Source: CALIKW01 sp038998005 (lineage in GTDB: Archaea > Aenigmatarchaeota > Aenigmatarchaeia > CG10238-14 > SCSR01). From it: a DNA stretch of 5,510 nucleotides. The DNA lies in the NCBI GenBank assembly GCA_038998005.1, contig JAVZIY010000047.1, positions 1 through 5,510 of the forward strand, read 5' to 3'. Both the position numbers and the translations under genes were made by a program. The notes beneath the pieces were generated by a model. It was not told the origin of the DNA. It did not search any database and saw nothing but the letters and a program-made list of their open reading frames with translations. Shown one piece after another: positions 1 through 5,510 of the stretch (the first letter of the stretch is position 1; each line of letters opens with the position of its first letter).

Positions 1-1240
1 TATTTGCTTCTTCGTATTTCTTGCACAACTCTTCAAGTTCAGAATAGCTTATGTTATTTTCCGAATGATTAAATTTCCAATCTATTCCAATTTCTTCAAG
101 TAATTGCTCAAGTTTTTTTCTTTTTAATGGGATTTTCTCCTCTCTTATGAATTTTTTATTTATAAAAAGCTTCTCATTTTTTTCGGAAGAAGTAAAGTTG
201 ATTTCTCTAAATCTGTTTGGATTAACCAAAAGCCTGTAATAGAGACCATTTTTATTTCTAATTGTAGTTATTGTTGAATGAATGCCGAGCCTTAGTAGTA
301 ACAGCTTAATGAATACAAGAAAATCTCTTTCCTTCATCGTTAAGCTAACTACATTACTTACGCTTCCTTCTGCATCAAACAAACCTTTAATAAAGGCTTT
401 GATTATATTTTTCCGTTCAAAGAATAAGTTGTGAAGTTTATTGATCAAAAATTTCAGAACGTTAGTTACATACTTGTTAGCAAACTTTAATTCAAAACAA
501 TTTTTATCTTTAACTTTTGAAATTTTTGGTTTTATATTAAAAACATTTTTGAACAAACTGCTGTAAAATTCTAGAACTTCTTTTCTTTCATCTCTTATTC
601 GAATAGAATTGTTGTAAAAGTCCTTAGAACCATCACCAACAAAATACCCTAGAATTTGAGCTAACTCTTCTGTTAATTCATTAACCTCTTTAACATTTTT
701 ATGTTTAACTGTTTCTTTAATTTCATAATCTATTTTTCCTATTAAATTCTCAATTCTTCTTATAATTTTTAATGAAGTTAGAGTGGATGAATTCAAAATT
801 TTTCTAAGATGCCTAGCTCCTATTCCTATATAGTTTTTGCATTCTATCTCATTTTTAATCGAGAATATCTGTTGAAGTCTTCTTTTAACCTTATCAGGAT
901 TTTTAATCGTGTATACTTTTTCTGGTTTAAGTTTATTTAACTTTAATGGTTTTTCAGGAACTTCTAAAGATCTTGGAAGAATGAGAAAATCTCCTATTTT
1001 TAAATCCTTACCTTTTACCTCTTTGAAACCATCTTCAGTAAAAATAAAAACAGTATGTTCTTCTGAAATCTGAAGATTGTGATTAATTTCCAATAAAGTT
1101 GATCTTTCAGTTTCAACTTTCTCTATAACTTTATAAAACCCAAAACCATCTTTATATCCAATAATGTTCATTGGATTGTGAATTTCTTTTATTCTTTTAA
1201 TTCCTTTATCCGTAATTACTAGAGAGTTGGAGCCAACACA
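1..1240 (-). mobile_element. Intein 2 in RadA (Cys1, LAGLIDADG endonuclease; C-terminus outside window)
   Basis: After the extein sequence PVGGNVLAHM, where RadA normally continues with a short Ser/Thr-led beta strand, the frame changes to CVGSNSLVITDKGIKRIKEI, a typical intein block A with Cys1 at precursor residue 786. Block B is represented by NLQISEEHTVFIFTEDGF. The usual TxxH is here SxxH (S844, H847). The linker and endonuclease then follow, with LAGLIDADG motif 1 ILGYFVGDGS (981-990, acid D988) and motif 2 FIKGLFDAEGS (1068-1078, acid E1076). The visible 413 aa end in a lysine- and glutamate-rich segment. The C-terminal blocks F and G and the +1 residue lie beyond the left edge, so the splice end cannot be verified. 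The insertion point is in or immediately after the DNA-binding L2 loop of RadA, distinct from that of intein 1, and the two inteins differ in first nucleophile. Confidence 0.92.
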
Positions 1241-3595
1241 CATGTGGGCTAATACATTGCCTCCTACAGGAGCTGTGGGATCGCCAAACAATACATCTGG
1301 CCTTGATATAACTTGATTCGTAACATAAACTGCAAGATTGTAAGCGTCAGCAAGCTTTTGTAATTGATGTAAATGCTTATTGAGTTTTTGCTGCCTTTCA
1401 GCCAATTCCGCTCTTCCTATAAAATCTGCTCTGAAATGAGATGTGAGAGAATCTAAAATTAAAATTCCTATATTTTTTTCAGGAATTACATCAACTGCTT
1501 TCTCGACCAAGAACATTTGGTGCTCGCTATTGAATGCCCTACTGACATAAATATTTTTCAAAACTTGTTGAGGATCTAGCTTAAATCTTTTTGCTATAGA
1601 AATTATTCTCTGAGGAGAAAATGTATTATGAAGTATTATACCTCCGTATCCTCCAATAAAGTTTTCAATTTCTTTATTGTTTGGCATCACTTCTATATCA
1701 TAAGTTTCCTCTTCACCACATTTTTCAATTGAAACTACTTCATCAAACCATATATCTCCATCAGTTATAACTTTAAGAAGTTTTACCAACTCATCATTCT
1801 CATTTAAACTATTAATTATTTTTTCCAAAGTCTTTCTTTTTACATTCTTTATTTTACCCTTTTCTATGTTGATTATTACAGAGCTATTTATACCACTTAG
1901 TTTTTCAATTTTACAAGTAGAAATTCCATTTCTTCTTCTTATCTCTTTCAAAATCCTTCCTATTTGGAGGTCAGAATTTGGTATCTCTTCTAATCTTGAT
2001 AAGTTACTTCTAGAAAATTGCCAATGGATGTTGAACGTCTCATAAATATTTCCCTTGTAGTGTCTTCTAGTGATGTTGTTTCTTGCCGGAATTCTAAAAG
2101 GTAGTGTTGCATATATAAGTTGTTGGGCTAATCTGAAACTTCTTGTTTCACAGTTTAAAGTTCCAGTCACCTTATCAAAACTACCATCACCTCTTATATA
2201 GCCATCCAAAAGTGAATGCAAATTTCTTTTCCCCATACTTAAGAAAAATTTTGGAAATTGTTTTGAGTTTGACTTACCCGCCATACCAAGTTTTTTAATT
2301 AGTAGAGCTAAAACTTTAGACTCTACTTTCAAATCATCTTTTAAACGTTTAAATTTTAATCCAACTTCTTTTCCAAAATTAATAACAAATTCCTCAATAT
2401 CTTTATTTCTCGTTGTTATTATCACGCGATTTGCATATTCTATGCAACTTCCTTCAGCTGCATATAATCCAAAAAACTTACTCCACTTTTCATCAACCTT
2501 AATTAACAAAGGTAAATTGTTTCTTCTTGACCGACCACCAATTTTTAGTTTTTCGATTATCTCATTTTTAATTCTATGCTTAATTCTATTAAAAATTGAA
2601 AGAGGAAGTGAAGCATCTTTTATATGAAGCTTATTAATACCATACTTGCTTAACTCATCATAATGGTTATTCAGAAAATGTGAAAATTCTTTACCACCCC
2701 TTACGTATAATTTTTCTCCAGAAAGAAGTGAAGACAGATCTATTGTTAAATTCTCATATTCTTTTATAGGAAGTTTTCCTGCAACAGCTATCCTCATACC
2801 TTTTTTTAATTTTTCTGTGGAGCAAACTTCCAAATTACAATTTTTTGAAAGAATGAAAAAGTTATGATATTTTGTAACTCTCACCCTTCTTCCACTTTTA
2901 AGCTTTACTTCAAATATTTCTTTTTTTGGATGTTTCATAAATCCTGTAATCTCAAATGCTTTTATTTTTAAATCTTCTGGATCAAAAGAAAAGGCCTTAA
3001 TTTTTTCAGGGTTCGAATTTACCCAAATTGTACCTTGAAATTGCTTAACCCTACCCTTTTTAAGCATTTCCTCAACAATCTCTCCTATTTTAGCCAATTC
3101 TACTCTTCCTTTCCTCTCTATAACAATTAATTCATCATAAGGTAGACTATTTTCAGTATCAATAAATAAGCATCCTCTTTCGAGCCCTCCCTTATCCTTT
3201 GGTAATTGAACAGTAATTGCAAGTTGAAAGGCTAGTTGACTTTTTCCAGAACCATAAGCTCCATAGCTTTCTGTAATTGCTTGAGTTTCTATACCACCTC
3301 CCAGCAAATTATCCAAATTTTTGCTTCCAGTAGTTATTCTTAAAGCCTTTTCCTTTCTTTCCAAAATTTTATCAGCAGACTCAAAACCTATTTCAAGCAT
3401 TTGCCTAACTGCGTTTATTATTTTTGTTGCTTGAGTTTCACCAATTTCAGCAATTGCAGCTAATTCAGAAGGAGAAGCAACAGCTATAGTCATAGGTTCA
3501 GAGAAACCAACTTCCCTAAGCTTCTTAGCTATTTTTTCACCAACACCAGGAATATCCTCAAGCCTGATTTCTTTTTCCATCCTTTTCTTCCCCAT
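1..3595 (-). CDS. radA: RadA recombinase precursor with two inteins (3' end outside window)
   Basis: RadA is the archaeal RecA/Rad51-family ATPase that forms filaments on single-stranded DNA and carries out strand exchange in recombinational repair. The frame is open from ATG 3595 to base 1 (1,198 codons, no stop). Extein part 1 (residues 1-149) has a helix-hairpin-helix region (about 12-31, LEDIPGVGEKIAKKL), an FxxA-type polymerisation motif (FESA, 71-74) and Walker A GAYGSGKS (112-119). Extein part 2 (658-785) has TFSPQRI, RAFNSEHQM, Walker B ILILD (711-715), the SHFRAD/GRAELAERQQ segment and the L2 region up to PVGGNVLAHM. Intein 1 fills 150-657 and intein 2 begins at 786. About 40-70 aa of extein should remain beyond the left edge. 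A TGA lies two codons upstream of the first ATG. An in-frame ATG at 3580 (M6) fits the usual family N-terminus equally well. Neither start has a clear ribosome binding site. The P-loop reads YGAYGSGKS where many RadAs have GEFGSGKT; it should still bind ATP. The family call is very secure; the exact start is not. Confidence 0.96.
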   Translation of the reverse strand, partial: MGKKRMEKEIRLEDIPGVGEKIAKKLREVGFSEPMTIAVASPSELAAIAEIGETQATKIINAVRQMLEIGFESADKILERKEKALRITTGSKNLDNLLGGGIETQAITESYGAYGSGKSQLAFQLAITVQLPKDKGGLERGCLFIDTENSLPYDELIVIERKGRVELAKIGEIVEEMLKKGRVKQFQGTIWVNSNPEKIKAFSFDPEDLKIKAFEITGFMKHPKKEIFEVKLKSGRRVRVTKYHNFFILSKNCNLEVCSTEKLKKGMRIAVAGKLPIKEYENLTIDLSSLLSGEKLYVRGGKEFSHFLNNHYDELSKYGINKLHIKDASLPLSIFNRIKHRIKNEIIEKLKIGGRSRRNNLPLLIKVDEKWSKFFGLYAAEGSCIEYANRVIITTRNKDIEEFVINFGKEVGLKFKRLKDDLKVESKVLALLIKKLGMAGKSNSKQFPKFFLSMGKRNLHSLLDGYIRGDGSFDKVTGTLNCETRSFRLAQQLIYATLPFRIPARNNITRRHYKGNIYETFNIHWQFSRSNLSRLEEIPNSDLQIGRILKEIRRRNGISTCKIEKLSGINSSVIINIEKGKIKNVKRKTLEKIINSLNENDELVKLLKVITDGDIWFDEVVSIEKCGEEETYDIEVMPNNKEIENFIGGYGGIILHNTFSPQRIISIAKRFKLDPQQVLKNIYVSRAFNSEHQMFLVEKAVDVIPEKNIGILILDSLTSHFRADFIGRAELAERQQKLNKHLHQLQKLADAYNLAVYVTNQVISRPDVLFGDPTAPVGGNVLAHMCVGSNSLVITDKGIKRIKEIHNPMNIIGYKDGFGFYKVIEKVETERSTLLEINHNLQISEEHTVFIFTEDGFKEVKGKDLKIGDFLILPRSLEVPEKPLKLNKLKPEKVYTIKNPDKVKRRLQQIFSIKNEIECKNYIGIGARHLRKILNSSTLTSLKIIRRIENLIGKIDYEIKETVKHKNVKEVNELTEELAQILGYFVGDGSKDFYNNSIRIRDERKEVLEFYSSLFKNVFNIKPKISKVKDKNCFELKFANKYVTNVLKFLINKLHNLFFERKNIIKAFIKGLFDAEGSVSNVVSLTMKERDFLVFIKLLLLRLGIHSTITTIRNKNGLYYRLLVNPNRFREINFTSSEKNEKLFINKKFIREEKIPLKRKKLEQLLEEIGIDWKFNHSENNISYSELEELCKKYEEAN
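1625..3148 (-). mobile_element. Intein 1 in RadA (Ser1, LAGLIDADG endonuclease, embedded HTH)
   Basis: This 508-aa self-splicing protein element interrupts IDTEN/TFSPQRI, between Walker A and Walker B. Block A starts SLPYDELIVIERKGRVELAK, so the first nucleophile is serine, not cysteine. Block B is VRVTKYHNFFI, with the TxxH pair at precursor residues 241-244. The endonuclease has two LAGLIDADG helices, FFGLYAAEGS (374-383, acid E381) and LLDGYIRGDGS (462-472, acid D470). A helix-turn-helix-like segment follows at about 543-597. Block F includes ETYDIEV, and block G is GGIILHN with the penultimate His and terminal Asn, followed by Thr as the +1 residue. These are the residues of a standard (class 1) splicing mechanism using Ser1, Asn and Thr+1. 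Removing this segment joins IDTEN to TFSPQRI, the continuous form known in archaeal RadA. Splicing competence and endonuclease activity are inferred from intact motifs. Confidence 0.95.
1805..1969 (-). other. Cro/C1-type helix-turn-helix-like segment inside intein 1
   Basis: Precursor residues 543-597 read as a compact helical unit: LQIGRILKEIRRRNGIS, then TCKIEKLSGINSSVIINIEK, then GKIKNVKRKTLEKIINSL. The order of a helix ending in basic residues, a short helix followed by the turn SGIN, a second helix SSVIINIEKGK and a final helix TLEKIINSL is the pattern of XRE/Cro-C1 DNA-binding domains, in which 'S...I..IE.G' marks the recognition helix. It lies after the second LAGLIDADG motif and before the C-terminal splicing block. 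Its likely role is extra DNA contact by the homing endonuclease. A regulatory role is also possible. The assignment comes from reading the motif by eye. Confidence 0.7.
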
Positions 3596-3604
3596 AATTC
3601 ATTT

Positions 3605-3617
3605 CTTTATATATAAA
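3605..3617 (-). promoter_or_regulatory. Possible TATA box upstream of radA
   Basis: The 39-base gap between the RPA stop and the first radA ATG contains, on the minus strand, TTTATATATAAAG within a longer run of alternating A and T, preceded by a purine-rich GGAAAT that could serve as a BRE. Archaeal transcription usually starts about 25 bases after the box centre. From this box that falls near 3587, between the two candidate start codons (3595 and 3580). If the box instead centres on the flanking AATATATT (near 3620), transcription would start at about 3594 and give a leaderless mRNA from the first ATG. AT-rich DNA makes chance matches common. Confidence 0.45.
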
Positions 3618-3634
3618 TATATTTCCTATGTTTT

Positions 3635-4636
3635 TCACTCAAGTGGTGATTTAAGCTCCTCTATTAGCTTTTTACTCTCTTCTTTAATATCTAAATCTTT
3701 TACTTCATTAACAACAAATTCTAGCCTTTCAAAAATTTTGTTTTTCTTAACTTTTCCTTTTAGAACCAATTCCAAACCAAGAATTTTTTCTTTAATCAAA
3801 TTTTCCCTTTCTTCTTCACTTATTTTTTCTAATTCGCTTGCTTTTAGACCCAAAATTTTCTCTGCATTCTCCCTGAAAAAAACAACTCTTATGTTATCGC
3901 TGCCATCGTCTATTATGCCAGAAATTACTAGAGCGTACTCTGGCTTAACTTCACCATGCTCTTCACACTTATTTTCTTTTAAGCTATTCTTGCAAACAGG
4001 ACAAATTGGAAAGATGTATTTTCCTTGAAAGATTTGAACTAGAGTACCTTTTATTTCATAAATTCCTTCTTCCAAATCTTTTATTTCCTTTCTTTTAGGC
4101 AAAGCTCCTAAAAATTTTTTTTCCATTTCTTGAACAGAAGGTAAGCCATAATCTTTTTCAGCTTTCTCTATTATACCATATTTCCCGAGAGAAATTTCAA
4201 CATCGCCAAAAATGTTTTCTCTTGCAAAGCAATTTCTAATTTTAACTACATCACCAAGTTTTATTTCATCCCCAATCAGCTCTGTCTTATCATCCCACAA
4301 AGGCAATTTAACAAAACCTGTAGGATCGGCAATAAAAATATTTATAACTTTTCCTCTACTTCCATCCTTCTTTTCAAATTCATGAATCTCAGAAATTTTA
4401 AAAATTCTTCCTATTAAATTAATTCTTTTCATCCCAGAAACTAAATCTTTTATTTCCAAAAAACTTGTTTCTTTTAACTCTATTCCAAGATCTTTTGCAA
4501 CCAAATAAGCTGCTCCTTCCCTTGAAAGAAGGCCTGAAAGCTCTTTCTGCTTTTCCTCTATTTTTTTCTCCAAATCTTTTTTATTTAATCCAGACTTTTT
4601 CTCAAGAATTTCAAGAATTTTTTCAAATTGTAGCAT
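3635..4636 (-). CDS. rpa: Replication protein A, OB-fold single-stranded DNA-binding protein with zinc finger
   Basis: This 333-aa protein matches the plan of archaeal RPA (COG1599), which coats single-stranded DNA in replication, repair and recombination. Residues 1-55 form the helical N-terminal segment typical of the family (SGLNKKDLEKKIEEK, then SREGAAYLVAKDLGI). Residues of about 62-155 read as a first OB fold (INLIGRIFKISEIHEF, VINIFIADPTGFVKLPLW, LGDVVKIRNCFARE). A second OB-like region at about 188-312 carries a zinc-binding CPVC...C..H set (C212, C215, C224, H227; C-x2-C-x8-C-x2-H) inside GKYIFPICPVCKN. The C-terminus is charged and helical. The ATG at 4636 has no in-frame start codon close upstream and no Shine-Dalgarno site, which fits a short leader. 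The gene sits 39 bases before radA on the same strand, so the two may be co-transcribed. The family call is firm; which RPA subunit it represents cannot be told here. Confidence 0.92.
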   Translation of the reverse strand: MLQFEKILEILEKKSGLNKKDLEKKIEEKQKELSGLLSREGAAYLVAKDLGIELKETSFLEIKDLVSGMKRINLIGRIFKISEIHEFEKKDGSRGKVINIFIADPTGFVKLPLWDDKTELIGDEIKLGDVVKIRNCFARENIFGDVEISLGKYGIIEKAEKDYGLPSVQEMEKKFLGALPKRKEIKDLEEGIYEIKGTLVQIFQGKYIFPICPVCKNSLKENKCEEHGEVKPEYALVISGIIDDGSDNIRVVFFRENAEKILGLKASELEKISEEERENLIKEKILGLELVLKGKVKKNKIFERLEFVVNEVKDLDIKEESKKLIEELKSPLE

Positions 4637-4668
4637 AGAAATATATTGGGAAAGGAAATTAAAGTTTT

Positions 4669-4678
4669 CTATAAGTTT
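4669..4678 (-). promoter_or_regulatory. Possible TATA box upstream of the RPA gene
   Basis: On the minus strand AAACTTATAG lies about 33-42 bases before the RPA ATG (4636). A start of transcription some 25 bases after its centre would fall near 4647 and leave a leader of about 11 bases. This agrees with the absence of a ribosome binding site. It overlaps the stop codon of the small upstream frame at 4677-4766. The match is weak in such AT-rich DNA. Confidence 0.35.
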
Positions 4679-4766
4679 AGCTTTTTCCTTCCAAGCCTAA
4701 CATCAGAATCAATTCTTTAGCTACTTCACTTACTTGCATTTGAAATAAGTTTTTGTTTGTGTTCAT
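4677..4766 (-). CDS. Possible 29-aa small protein overlapping the upstream ATPase stop (ATGA)
   Basis: An ATG at 4766 overlaps the TGA of the DUF4143 gene as ATGA, the arrangement typical of translational coupling. The frame then runs 29 codons to a TAA at 4679-4677. The second half, QVSEVAKELILMLGLEGKS, reads like an amphipathic helix and not like translated noise; the first nine residues are polar (MNTNKNLFQ). An internal ATG at 4739 would give a 20-aa version. There is only a weak AGGA before the first ATG and no recognisable family. It may be a true microprotein, the remnant of a longer gene, or a chance frame in a 126-base intergenic gap. No function is proposed. Confidence 0.35.
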   Translation of the reverse strand: MNTNKNLFQMQVSEVAKELILMLGLEGKS

Positions 4767-5510
4767 TTATATCCTAAGAGCCACTTCCACAGAGGTAAAC
4801 AACTAATTGTTTTATTGCTAGTTTTAATTTCATCCTCATAATCCCAGGTTATTATCAATAAATTTTTGCAGTTCAATTCTTCGCTTGCTTTAGTTAAAGC
4901 CCTAATTTCTCTTTTTTCTATTTCATCTCTGCTAGAAGCATAGGTTACTTGAATCAGTTGATTAGCTTTTAAATTTTTCTTAAGAATAAAATCCACTTCA
5001 TGTTGCTGATAATCCTTCCAGTAATAAATCTCTAACAAAGGATCTTCGCTAATTTTTCTTTTAAGCTCAAGGAAAACACAATTTTCCATTAGTCTTCCTA
5101 TATTTTCAGAGAATTTCGAAGAAAATCTTTTTATGAAAAAATTGTCAATAAACATAACCCTTCTAGGGGCTTTTAACGAATTCTTTATTTTTGGTGATAC
5201 GATCTCGAGAAACTCTACAAATAAGGAGGTTCTTAAATAATAAAAATAGTTTGCAATTGTTTCCTTTCCCACTTTATGACCTAAAGATTTCATAGTATCA
5301 AACACCTTTGTTATAGTTATGTGTGTGGAATTTAGTAAGAGCCTTATCAAATCTCTTATTAACTCTTTGTTTCTTATTCTATATCGCTCAAAAATATCCC
5401 TAACAAGAAAAGTCTTGAAGTATTCCTCTATTAGCATGTATTTCTTTACTTCTTCTGAGAGTACAACTTCTGGCAAACCTCCGAAATTTATATATTCTCT
5501 TAAAAGGTTT
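4763..5510 (-). CDS. DUF4143-type ATPase (COG1373 family), 5' part outside window
   Basis: The visible 248 aa are the C-terminal part of an archaeal/bacterial ATPase of the type that joins an N-terminal P-loop domain to a DUF4143 region. The P-loop part is not in the window. The first visible residues, NLLREYINFGGLPEVVLSEE, are the family's conserved entry to the DUF4143 region and continue to the right edge. The TTG at 5476 is therefore the Leu of GGLPEVV and not a start, despite a GGAGG just before it. A helical, winged-helix-like part follows (about 46-100; YYLRTSLFVEF), then YFIDN-like VMFIDNFF. The last part resembles a degenerate PD-(D/E)xK fold: GRLMENCVFLELKR, YYWKDYQQHEVDFILKK and LIQVTYASS, with Q and T where a catalytic E-x-K would be. 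The tail CLPLWKWLL is typical of the archaeal branch. The cellular role of this family is poorly known, and activity of the nuclease-like fold is doubtful. Confidence 0.88.
   Translation of the reverse strand, partial: NLLREYINFGGLPEVVLSEEVKKYMLIEEYFKTFLVRDIFERYRIRNKELIRDLIRLLLNSTHITITKVFDTMKSLGHKVGKETIANYFYYLRTSLFVEFLEIVSPKIKNSLKAPRRVMFIDNFFIKRFSSKFSENIGRLMENCVFLELKRKISEDPLLEIYYWKDYQQHEVDFILKKNLKANQLIQVTYASSRDEIEKREIRALTKASEELNCKNLLIITWDYEDEIKTSNKTISCLPLWKWLLGYK

Noticed and set aside
2442..2627. A 61-aa plus-strand open frame
   Set aside because: It lies antisense inside intein 1, where the minus-strand frame is clearly protein-coding (first LAGLIDADG motif). It has no ribosome binding site, and its low-complexity hydrophobic tail is the usual look of a shadow frame.
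1625..3148. Codon bias of the inteins as a sign of recent transfer
   Set aside because: By hand count, all 14 extein arginines use AGA/AGG while intein 1 has 3 CGN codons among 31. The difference is in the expected direction, but the numbers are too small to support a claim, and overall AT content looks the same.
3605..3624. AT-rich palindromic stretch as a hairpin terminator for RPA
   Set aside because: On the minus strand it has no GC stem and no following T-run; a TATA element explains it better.
3738..4028. A 96-aa plus-strand open frame
   Set aside because: It is antisense to the RPA gene across the zinc-finger and second OB-like region. The Ser/Phe/Leu-rich composition is the mirror of Glu/Lys-rich coding on the other strand.
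4598..4626. Short direct repeat tcaagaattt in tandem
   Set aside because: It encodes the repetitive N-terminus of RPA (EKILEILEKK), so it reflects coding of similar residues and not a separate repeat element.
1..5510. CRISPR array, tRNA, rRNA or insertion-sequence ends
   Set aside because: I saw no regularly spaced repeats, no tRNA-like cloverleaf or rRNA motifs in the short gaps, and no terminal inverted repeats; nearly all of the window is explained by coding sequence.

Overview
The window looks like AT-rich archaeal DNA, roughly one third GC by eye. It encodes a RadA-type recombinase and a replication protein A (RPA) with the archaeal domain layout. It also has leaders that are short or absent, TATA-like boxes instead of strong Shine-Dalgarno sites, and arginine codons almost all AGA/AGG. 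A low-GC euryarchaeon or a DPANN-type archaeon would fit, but I cannot place it more precisely. All supported genes lie on the minus strand, so the gene order runs from base 5510 down to base 1.

Bases 5510-4763 hold the C-terminal two thirds or so of a COG1373-type ATPase with a DUF4143 region. Its start lies outside the window. Its TGA stop overlaps the ATG of a possible 29-codon peptide (4766-4677). A single-stranded-DNA-binding RPA subunit of 333 aa follows (4636-3635). After a 39-base gap carrying a TATA-like element comes radA, which starts at 3595 or 3580 and stays open in one frame to base 1 without a stop. No gene-free stretch exceeds about 125 bases.

The striking object is radA. A RadA recombinase normally has about 320-350 aa, but this reading frame already holds 1,198 codons and is incomplete. 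Two inteins cause this. Intein 1 (3148-1625, 508 aa, Ser1, ending His-Asn before Thr) splits the conserved IDTEN/TF motif between Walker A and Walker B. Intein 2 (from 1240 off the left edge, at least 413 aa, Cys1) sits in or just after the DNA-binding L2 loop, after VLAHM. Both carry two LAGLIDADG motifs with their acidic residues kept, so both look like homing-competent elements. Intein 1 also carries what reads as a Cro/C1-type helix-turn-helix between its endonuclease and its C-terminal splicing block.

Functionally, RPA and RadA form a natural pair: RPA coats single-stranded DNA, and RadA forms filaments on it for strand exchange. The ATPase domain cannot be rebuilt until intein 1 is removed, and the L2 region cannot be completed until intein 2 is removed. 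RadA activity would therefore depend on two protein-splicing events.
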